DNA of 64,000 nucleotides, from assembly GCA_029216955.1 (NCBI GenBank), contig JANAVB010006998.1, positions 1,108,764 to 1,172,763 on the forward strand, written 5' to 3'. The notes below the pieces were generated by a model. It saw nothing but the letters and a program-made list of their open reading frames with translations. It made no database searches and was not told the DNA's origin. The first letter of the stretch is position 1. Each line of letters opens with the position of its first letter. Made by a program: the position numbers and the translations under genes. This DNA is from Iris pallida. Lineage: Eukaryota > Streptophyta > Magnoliopsida > Asparagales > Iridaceae. This document shows, in pieces, positions 45,629 to 55,657 of the stretch.

Positions 45629-47949
45629 TTCTACCCAACTTACAAAAATTTCGTCCTCGAAATTTAGGATTAATAGGGTAGATAGGGTTGAGGGATAGGC
45701 AGAGTTCGTCAATACCAAAATACAATTAAAATTTTGAGGAGGCGATAAAACGTCGTTCAACACCACCGTGCAATAGAAAATTGTAGAGTCGATATATACA
45801 AAAATATATCATGGTTATGGAATTGAATAAGGATTGCTTGTGAAGGTAACAAAATTTTAAATATCCAATTTTAGAGAACAGTAAGGAATTGAATAGACCA
45901 AAGAGAATAAATTAGACATTTAGGAAATGTGATCCCTTAAGGGAGAACTGGATACTAATCGTCTTAGTCGAGGGTTTGAGTTGATTAGAATCATTCTCGA
46001 GTGCTCAAGAATAATTGGAAGGGCACGCTAACAGTTCTAGGGTTGAGGAAATGAGGAGTAGTTAAAGGCGATGATATAGCCACATGAGTCGGTCGGTGGC
46101 TATCTACATTTCGTGTATATAAAGCTGATAGAAAAACTAAAGGAGATACTTTGAGTCTATCTATCAAGTACAGTGTCTGGTCTTTCCTAAGTAAGTAAAG
46201 TCCATAACAAAAAGAGTTCAAGGACGATGCTATTTAGTACGAAATACGAGGTTCATAGGCGATGAAAATAATTCAAAAGAGAATTGCCAAGGCTGTTGTG
46301 GATGAGACTCTAAGGCAAGTTTAACTATGTCTCCATCCACGTAGAATAATTCATTTAAAGCGAACCAAAGTGCAATAGGTTGATCAGACCATCATGCACC
46401 GGTTCTGATTAGACAATATGTTAGTGGGTGCACCCAATAAAATATGTCATGGTCAAGCTTGATAACGAAATAAGCTTGCAAAACTGAAGCTACATTAGCA
46501 GCATGAGATAGTCAAAATATGAGCAAGGGAGGTACTGATGAAGGAAATTTTAAATAGTCCAAGATCTTTTAAAATCAAGTCTTGCCCGAAGTGTGGGCCC
46601 TTACAATTGTCCTAGTTTTCTTCATTTATGGCTTGGTCGCCTATAAAAGTTTAGGGTCCTCTGAATTTCTAGTCTGAGTAAACTCATCAACATGAAGGAT
46701 AAAGGTTTTGTTAGGTTGTGAGGTATTCTACCCAACTTACAAGAGTTCAACTAATAGTGTGATGGGACAATGGGTCACGCAATCAAGGTAAGCACAAAGT
46801 TAGGCATTTTAATGAATGAAGTAGAACACAATCACCTTTCAGGTTGAAAGAAATGAGTCAACGTTGGACCTCTAATTCAAGTCCGACAGTAACTGGTGTC
46901 ATGGTAGAGGTTATAGCTTAGCCATTTGACTGGAAAGTCATATCAAGAAAATAGAGTACAAGAAGACGTGTTTTAGTAGGATATGATATATCTACATTAA
47001 GGTGTGCTCGTCTAAGTCTAACATATGAAATTTGTTGGAAGAAAAAGTCTAGTGTTGTACTCCAAATATACAAGTCACGGTAGGGGACGCCAGAAGATCA
47101 AAAATAGAAAGTGGGAGTTCACGAGGTGATAACTAATGCACAAAAATAAGGAAGATCAAGTTAAAGTATGAAATAAAATTAATTAAAGAATCCAGTAAAA
47201 AATAATTTAGGATCACCGTTCTAGAGAGAAGATAGCCTCTTAAATGAATACAGTCAATAAACAATTAAAACATTATTCAAATTGCAACTGGGTTAGAAGG
47301 TTACCATAAAAGATCGAGATTCGAGGAAAAATCGAGTAAGTAAAGATTGAGATACAATACAGTTTGGTAGATGACTAGCAACGCTTGTGTATATACTACT
47401 ATCATGGTCATGAGTGACATGACATTTAGTATGGAATACTTCTAACTCATTAGGGCTACCTTTGTGGCCTACCATTAATATTTTAACTCGTGTTTCCTCC
47501 AACAATTATTGAATAAATATATATAAAAAAATAACCACCAAAATTTGTACTCACTGCAAGCCGTTCAAATTTATCATGACAAAAATTTAAATCACTTTCA
47601 TAAATCTCAAAGCAAACTTTATCACGTTACTACTAACCTTTTCCAAAATTAACGTTTAAATTCGACTATTTAACTCAAGAGTTCATAATTTACAAATCCA
47701 TAAAAATTTCACAATCAATCAAAAATTTAACACTCTAAAATTTTCCAATAACTCATAATAAAACTCTTAGCATATTAAAAGAAATCTCAAAAATTAAGCT
47801 CAATACTCTCATCAATTTTAACTTCTATTTATGCTAAGTTTATTCCAACAAAATTACAACTTTTAAATGGTAATTTTCTTTAATCAATCAAAATAACTTT
47901 CCATCACATCCTTCGAAATTCTCTCAAATTTTTTAATATTAGCAATCCC
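45629..47949 (-). other. LARD internal region, left part (non-coding)
   Basis: It begins at the minus-strand 3' end with the GAGGACGAAATTT signature. Positions 46370-46500 are the reverse complement of the gypsy-1 3' UTR (8640-8790), sharing words such as GACCATCATGCACCGG. A second ATTCTACCCAACTTACAA occurs at 46730-46748. The rest is AT-rich with no frame of note. It looks like 3' UTR of a Tekay-like element without the coding part. Confidence 0.65.
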
Positions 47950-48859
47950 TGTCACGCCCCAGAACCAGAATACTGGAGAGCGGGGGCAGACATAGCCAGC
48001 TACGTATAACGAAATGGAATCCACACCGCTATACGGTCACGGCTGTCTAGGTATGTGAGGGTTTTACTACAATCCATCAGTCTCTTAAGGTCATAGATAG
48101 CCTATTGTCTCAATCTCAACCAACTAATAATAGTTACAAGATATCAGACCACCAAATACACAATAGTAAGGCATCACATACATTATATATTCGGAATGAT
48201 CATGAAGCTAGTCGTTACAAAATGTGAGGACTAGCAAGAGTTCAGTCATACATGATCAACCCCCGGGGCTTGTCAATCATGTTACATCCCGTAGGCAGAC
48301 AGTAAGTAAGTACAATCGAGCTAACACTTGCTCGTCGGCTAAACGCCTCAAAAGAATAATTTACAATATTACAGCGGGAGAACAAAAGAAAGCCACTCGA
48401 TGCCCTGGTTACACCTGGTGACCACCATCGGGCTGAAAAGCAGGGAGATCCTTTGGTGCTGCTCCGGTATCTGGCCATACAAAACCAGCTGGGTCAGACC
48501 CCAGAAAGAGCAAGTGCCACAAAGGAGGCTTCACTTAAGAACTAAAATCAAGAAATCATTAGCATTCAACATGTAAGAAAATAACAATAAATAACTCAGA
48601 TTGAGGTTTGTGCACTACCAATGCACTTATCCCAATCAGAGGAAATGATTAAGTAAGGCATCATGACATAAGATAACTGGAGAATCATGCTAAATAAAAT
48701 ATAGCCGGGCAATATATGAAGAGAGAACGAAGATACTATTCCGGAAGCCAGGTTACAATCCTTAAACCAAACAAGGACCGAGATTGTAATCCTTTGCCTG
48801 AACAGAACTTAGTCTCTGACCATTTCTTGCTAAAGGTGCCAATCATTAAGGTAAAAAGG

Positions 48860-49230
48860 AGAGAGTACAATGATAAAAGTGACAATAGAGTACAATCGCT
48901 AGAGTGACAATAGAGTATAATTGTTATAGTAACAATCTGGAGTGACAATCATTCAATTATTCTGGTACAATCTTGCAATCAATCACTTCTAGACAATCCT
49001 ATACTGGACTAGACTCCATCCAATCAATCACGGCCAATCATTGCCTACGGCTTTCTACATTAACTAACTAGGGTTATCACAATCCTAGTTACTAGCAAGA
49101 TGCAATGAGATGCTCCAAGTAGTCACAGGCCCTGCAGCTATCCAGGTTATCCAGGCGAACTTTATAGTGACAATTTAGAGAGTACAATGCATTAGAGTGA
49201 CAATAGAGTTCAATCATTTAAGTGACAATG
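48860..49230. repeat. Dispersed GTGACAATAGAGTACAAT repeats
   Basis: GTGACAAT followed by AGAGTACAAT-like words recurs near 48879, 48904, 48939, 49168, 49197 and 49220. It is a decayed short-period repeat similar in style to the one at 30-345. Confidence 0.6.
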
Positions 49231-49571
49231 GTGGGTGCCCCACATAACAGTGGGCTGGAAATGTGCCCTACTCGTCGGCAGGCTACAAGTCCAAACATTT
49301 GCGGCCGGAATAACGGGATCGCCTGTAACTGGGAAACATCTCTTCATGTCTAGTGAATTATACTAGTCATTAACCTTAGTCCATTTCAGTAGGTACTCCT
49401 GACCGTGGTACTCAGGAGTCCCCTCCTAGACATGATGCAAGACAGGACTGGATTATTTGTACAAGCACAATCGCCCACGGTGTCTGGATTAATTATACAG
49501 GTCAGGTCATGTCAGGTAGCCGTCGCAACAGCTTATCAAGATATATCAGGTCAGGTTATCATGCCAAGTGT

Positions 49572-49680
49572 ACTAGTCAGGAGTGCACCACGACGGGCCA
49601 CTATCAGATCATGTCAGGTTATTATATCAGTAGTGCACCACTACGGGTCACTATCGTGTCATGCTCAATTATCTATTCCA
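49572..49680. repeat. Two ~53-bp repeats around GTGCACCACKACGGG
   Basis: GTCAGGAGTGCACCACGACG at 49577 and ATCAGTAGTGCACCACTACG at about 49627 head adjacent copies, each followed by CACTATC and a TCATG word. Confidence 0.65.
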
Positions 49681-49789
49681 AACATATCAAATGAATTCAT
49701 GATTTTCAAGTTCAGGACAAAAGACGTAAGGATATAAAATGGACGTAAAATATCTAATAAAATATCAATATTCAGGGCTATAGGAGAGC

Positions 49790-50360
49790 CATGCGGCTAA
49801 AGCATATGCGGCCAGGAACGATCTCATGCGGCTGGATGAGAACAGCCCATGCGGCTGAATGGGGTCAGGCACATGCGGCTAATAAGGGAAAAGCCCCTGC
49901 GGCCAAGAAGGAGTTCGGGTCCATGCGACTGGAAAGTGTTGAGATGGGGGTTCATGCGGCTGGCGGGGAGGGGTGGACCCTATGCGGCTAAGAATGTTCT
50001 TGGCCCCATGCGGCTGAGATCAATCGAATCCATACAGCGCAGGGTTCAAAAACCCATGCGGCTGAAATCAATTGGATCCATGCGGCCCGATCAATTGAGC
50101 CCATGCGGCTCAGGTCAATCGAGTCCATGCGGCTCAAGTAGGAGCGGAGCTTATGCGAAAGCGGGGTCACGCGCCTATGCGGCTGCGACTCAAGTGGGGG
50201 GGGGGGCTCATGCGGTTAAGATAATTCATGCGGCTGAGAAGAGTACAAGGGCGCATATACGGCCAAGTGGGGAAAAGTCCATGCGGCCAAGAATGAGACT
50301 CAGCCTATGCGGCTGAGAGTCTCATGCGGCTGAATCACTTGCCGCATGAATTGTCATGCG
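49790..50360. repeat. Spaced ATGCGGCTNA motif array
   Basis: About 22 copies of an 8-11 bp core (CATGCGGCTGA) occur at irregular intervals, mostly 20-27 bp, with dissimilar spacers. The conserved part is short and the spacer is variable in sequence and length. The 155-codon frame at 49849-50316 simply translates the repeat. Confidence 0.85.
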
Positions 50361-51079
50361 GTCAAGTCAAGTCTAAGCACAGTTCATCTTCTCCAAATTT
50401 CTGAAAAGATGAACACCATGAGAGCCAAGTTCTCAAGCTCCACAACTCCATCATCCGGAGCCCAAATCAGAACTTCCATAGGTCGAAATGGGGTAGAACA
50501 AAATTCTCTACAACATAGAACCATCAAAACTAGGAAACAACAAGATTAAGTAGATCAAAACCCAAGAAATCCAAAATTAATGTAAATATAGATCTACAAG
50601 AATCTAGCCATGGAAAGTAAAAATGCCAAGTTCTAAAGTGTCTTAGAATGTAGTAAAGAAGAGAATGGAGCAATAAAATCAGAGTTTCTCCATGAAGCAA
50701 GTTGCACTTGCCTAGCTCTCTCTCTCTCTTGGTAGGTGCAGGAGTTAATGGTGGAGAAGAAGAAGATATTAATGAAGAGAGAGAAGGAGAAAGGGTAATA
50801 AATACTATGGGTGGTGGTAGGTAGGGGGTTCACCCCTTGGTTCTTGATGAACCAAGGCAACCAAGCCTAGCCGAACCAAACCAACCCCGGGAATAAACCA
50901 AGCCTCACTAATCCAAAATAAACCAATGAACCATTAAAACCATTTAAACTATCAATGCCAATAAAACCAAGCCAGAGCAAAATAAACCAAGATAACTAAT
51001 CATGACTAAATAAAATATGGGTCCAAAACACGTATACGTACACTAAATACGTATCACGAATTTGGGACATTACAATCCC

Positions 51080-52054
51080 TCATTAAACTAAATTCTCAAA
51101 TAATCTTATCAGTCAAAATCTTTTTTTTTTACCAAAAATATAAATAGATTTGTAAATCCTCAATCATAGGACACCATAAAATTTTTTTCAAAAATCGTTT
51201 TCATAACTTTCAAATATTTTAAACCAAAATTCACCATCACTACTTCCACTTAAAATTCAAAATTTACTAAAACGAAAACCGCAAGTTGTACAACTCAAAT
51301 TTAAATAATTCTTATGGCCATTTTTTTAAGCTAAGATCATTTTCAAACCAAATTTATAACTGTTCAACGGTGTATAACTATAATATAATAAATCATAAAC
51401 ATCAAAACTTGAAAATCAAATAAAATTTATATTTGTTCAAAGATGTATATCTATCACCCAAAACTCATAAATATCACACCTCGAAAAGCAAATCAATTTT
51501 ATACTTGTGCAAGGATGTATAACTATAACCCAATAAATCATAAATATCAAATCTCAAAAAGCCAATCAATTTCTTAAATCAAGGGTATAAAGATTTTAGA
51601 TATTTTTTTTCTTCTTCCTGCAGTATCAATCCTATGGTGTTTACTATTTAGAAATCTCAAGATTAAAACCTTCCTTGGTAGTATTATACTTTACAAATTA
51701 CTAATCATTAAATCACACTTTTTTAAAAAAAAACCTTTTAACTCAGTTAGAGTCTTGAATGTATTCCAATTGCCAATACAACCATTCTAGCCATATGTTT
51801 GACCTATGATCATATACTAGTGTAGTCATCTACCTAGTTGACATTAAGCACGAAAATAAGAATCAACGGTAGAAAGGAATCAAGCAAGATGCAGTTCAAG
51901 GAGGTCGAACAAGAGTTCGAAATTGGAAGCCAAGGGAAGAGGTCAAGCTGTATGGATGAGATTCCTAGATTCTAATCCTATGTTGCAGGCTCACACCGGT
52001 ACAATTACGTAACCGAAGTGACAAACTCGACCTGCATGGACCACCACAAAAACA
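51080..52054 (-). other. LARD internal region, right part (non-coding)
   Basis: AT-rich, no gene. At its right end, next to LTR B, the minus strand reads TGTTTTTGTGGTGGTCCATG then CAGGTC. This is the primer-binding-site position and resembles the post-LTR segment of gypsy-1 (18673-18705). Confidence 0.55.
51361..51576. repeat. Three imperfect 72-bp tandem repeats
   Basis: Units begin TGTTCAACGGTGTATA (51361), TGTTCAAAGATGTATA (51433) and TGTGCAAGGATGTATA (51505), an exact 72-bp period with internal divergence. Confidence 0.85.
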
Positions 52055-54475
52055 TGTAACGCCCCAGTCCCAATATACTTAGGACTAGGTACGTATCCAT
52101 GCCAGCTGTATACATACAAAGTACACTCCAATGTATGGAAACCTCGTATGAATACATAAGCTGTAAAATGCAGTAAACCAAGAGTAATCTAATCTCATCC
52201 ACAAATGAAGAATAAAAGATATCATATAATCAACTGTAATAAGTCTTCGTACAATACGTTGGGCGGAGACAAATCCACTACCAACAAGTAAGAAAAAAAA
52301 TATACATAAAAATGGAAATGATTTGGCGGGAGTAGCAAAGAAAGACCCAAGACACGTCATCTCCGAATGAATAAAGAAGATCGCGACCTCGGCTAGAACA
52401 CCTGCAATATCACAGAAGCACACACCTGGAGAGATAACCAGGTCCTCAGAGGGACATAGCAAGATACAGAAAGAACATGCCATTATAACTGCATAAGAAA
52501 AAATACTATAAACTATAACACAACAGGGTTCCTAACCATCTATGTGATATGTACTTTGAGGACAACGTTGTACGCAGGGACTGTAACGGATTCACGCAAG
52601 CAAGTAATAAAGAGTGGCCGTCAAGTAGCGCTCATCCGAGACACTATCGACCGGGCAGCACGTAGTGCTCATCCGAGTCACTATCACCCATAATGTGTGT
52701 AAAAAGTAAATGTAGCCCCTACGCTAGTAGCTGCCCCCTCCCCCCCAATGATACTGTACATGCATCGAAACCACGATACACCAACACGTGTCGTTTCTCC
52801 CACACGGTTTTATAATAGATAACTGTCAAGTCTTCTAACATGCATCTATTGACAGTTATTCCTACGCATGCGCACGGGTGATCAGCCAACACGCAAGTGA
52901 CCACTACATGATACTCACAACTCACACACAAGTCGTGATACAATCGTGACAAAGTCAATGACATGCACTCTATTGACGACAGTCTCTTAACTCTAGGTCC
53001 ACAAGCAAAAGAAAATAATAAACAAGAAATATAGATACAATAAACAAAATAAAATGCAACTAAATGTAAGCAGTAAAGATGGCAAGGTATCTTGTCTGAT
53101 GTTATGTGCAAAAGAGAATAATCCAGTAGCTCGAACCGGCAAATAAATAAAGCAAGAAAAGCCAAATCTCGCAGATGACTCCGGATGCTGCAACAAACAT
53201 CACGAACGAGTTTGGAATATAAGATATGTCTAGGAAATGCCTGTCCAAAAGTTAAATTCTGGAACATGAGCAAAATCATAATTTTAGGTCAAAACGATGT
53301 CCGCCGTTGGACCCGCTTTGCACCGAAATGCGTGCCAATATCTACGGTCTCTAAAGTCGTCAAACTACATGTCTACAAATTTACTTTGATGAGGCGAATC
53401 CAACGGTATGTCCAATTTTGGATTCCGGTGGGTTGTGCACAAAATCGCCCGTTGAGTGGGATTGTGGGCCCGCCAAAATAGTGTCCCGATCAACGATCTC
53501 AGAATCGGACCAAACTTGGCTCACAGGAGCAGAAAAATATTTTGAGTCCAATGGCGCAAGTTTCATCGCGATATGATGAGTGTGCACCAAGTTGTGACTT
53601 AATTTGCAAAGGGTCGATACGGGGTATCTCGACGGATACGCACTGATTTCATGCAACGAAATCGAGTTCCGTCAGTTCCCACACATCGACAACATCCATA
53701 CGCCCCTTTCGATGCGTATATTGTGCGACCACGTCGTCTGGTTTGTCGGGGCGCACGCCGTATCGGGTGTTTTTTCACTTTTTGAAAACAGAATTTACAA
53801 TTGTTTTGGGAAACTTTAACAACGTGTAACTTTCTACATACTAGATGAAAAGTGATTCCAGAAGATGCGTTGCAATCTCGGTTATGTTGTCTTTGACTGA
53901 CTTTAATTAGTTTTTATGAAAGTTTAATGGACAGCGAGAAAAGTGGCCGACAAGTTGGTATTTTGAAACAGTTTTTAATATTCAGAAAAGTAGGTTTTTC
54001 TCCAACTTCGTCTCGATTTTTCGAACAAGTTGGATGGCCATGTTGAAATCCACCTAGGGAATCTCGAAGAGGGTCATGTGGACTTTCTACACGAATTTAC
54101 GGATCGAAAATCGGAGTAGAATTGACAGAGAAATTAATCGGGAAAGTGGGATACCTTAAAGTGGGAATCTGTTGTTGTTTGTTGTCGAGACGACTGGGAG
54201 ACGGAACTGCTGTCGCTCCGGCGAGGTTGGACACTCACGTCGAGGAGAGGGGAGGATGGAGGAGGAAAAAGGAGGAAGGAGGAGGAGATTAGGGTTTGGA
54301 TTAGGTGGTGGCGGCCATGTTGTTGGTGTTGCTGTTCCTAAGAGGGTCGGCTGGGTTATATATGTATGTTACAATATCAATTGCTAAGGTGCGGCCCTTT
54401 TTATGGCCGAAGCACCAAGCAGCACAAAGCTGCTATAGTTAGCTCGTGGGTGCCCCCTTGTGGGCCTCCCATTGT

Positions 54476-54478
<3 letters not shown>

Positions 54479-54560
<82 letters not shown>

Positions 54561-54576
54561 TATATTTATATATATA
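54479..54576. repeat. (TA)n microsatellite in LTR B
   Basis: A pure TA run of about 76 bp followed by TATTATATTATATTTATATA. It is expanded relative to LTR A. Confidence 0.95.
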
Positions 54577-54839
54577 TTTCATTCTTTATCCTTTTCTTTT
54601 CTTTATATATATATATGTATATATATCTAAATATATTCAATGGATCTCCACAATTTAAAAATAATTTTAACATTATCTTTTCCATATATATAAGATATTT
54701 AAATATATGTTCAAATATATTCTCAATTTGGTTGAAGATAAACATCAATATTAATAACTACTAAAAATTAGCTATTGAGTTAGTCCCCAAAAATAATATT
54801 AAGTAAAAGTAAAATAATAAAATATCAAATGGTGGTTTT

Positions 54840-55640
54840 TGTTGGGAAAGAAGCGCGAAAACCTTTCCCCAAACCGGAGAGTACCTGCGAGAGGACCGAG
54901 CAAACAACGCACGAACCCAAAAACAACCACACAAAAAACAACCACGCAGACACAGAGAATTTTTGACGTGGAAACCCTTGCGGGAAAAACCACGGGACGA
55001 TCGGAGTCCAACCCTGAGAAGCCTCCACTAATGGAATAGAAGAATTACACCCTCTACAAAATCCTTCCGATCCAAATCGGATCCCCACAACACTCAGAGA
55101 CAAGAACAATGATCACAAGGCTACGAAGAACGAGAACGACGAGTAGAGATTACCCGAAACACGATCTCCTTCGAAAACGACCTTCGATCCTCCGTCTTCT
55201 TCTCCGAAGTTGCAATGGCACTCTTGCCTCCTTCTCTCTCAAACTTGTGTTGTCCAATGCGATAATACGATAATAAATTAGGGTTGAGAAAACTCAATAT
55301 ATCTCCCTAATCCCGCAACCAACCTGGACCGTTGGATTAGATCCAATGATGAAAACTCATCCTGAAATCCGCTTCAGCCCCCCGACACACAGAGTTCGGC
55401 CAGAACTCTGTGTGGGGCAACCAGCACTGGCCGACCCACTTCTGGAATGAGGAGACAGAGTTCGGCCAGAACTCTGCCAGGGGCAGAGTTCGGCCCGAAC
55501 TCGGCCCCTCTGCTTCCAGCAGCTCCCTGCAGCTCTCTCAGCAGTCCTGCTTCCTCCCCGAGCTTCTTCGACACACGAACGGCGCTCGTCGTACTCCGGG
55601 GTCTTCTCCACATAGGTTGGGAACCCCACCCACTCCAACA
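54840..55640 (-). repeat. Copia-3 3' LTR
   Basis: It starts TGTTGGGAAAG and ends CCACTCCAACA on the plus strand. It contains repeated GAGTTCGGCCAGAACTC palindromic words (55388-55500). It is near-identical to 59752-60551. Confidence 0.96.
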
Positions 55641-55653
55641 AATCTTCCCCTTC
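55641..55653 (-). other. Copia-3 polypurine tract
   Basis: The minus strand reads GAAGGGGAAGATT directly before the 3' LTR, the plus-strand primer site of reverse transcription. Confidence 0.85.
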
Positions 55654-55657
55654 ACAA

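Larger units (their letters stand above)
47950..51074 (-). mobile_element. Solo LTR, 3125 bp, nested in the LARD
   Basis: On the plus strand it reads TGTCACGCCCCAG to GGGACATTACA. On the minus strand it starts TGTAATGTCCC and ends GGGGCGTGACA, matching the style of the other gypsy LTRs. The target duplication ATCCC is exact (47945-47949 and 51075-51079). It includes an inverted relative of the duplicated segment of the 36-40 kb solo LTR (48733-48815), GTGACAATAGAGTACAAT repeats and the ATGCGG array. Confidence 0.88.

Noticed and set aside
49849..50316. 155-codon frame with repeated MRL-type units
   Set aside because: Simply the ATGCGG array read in one frame; spacers are not a multiple of three.
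49790..50360. CRISPR-like regular array
   Set aside because: The repeat core is only 8-11 bp and degenerate, the intervals vary, the context is a plant LTR and there are no cas genes.
52719..53279. 186-codon minus-strand frame, with a relative at 42953-43465
   Set aside because: Lies within both LARD LTRs, ends differ, no recognised domain; treated as chance frames in copied LTR DNA.
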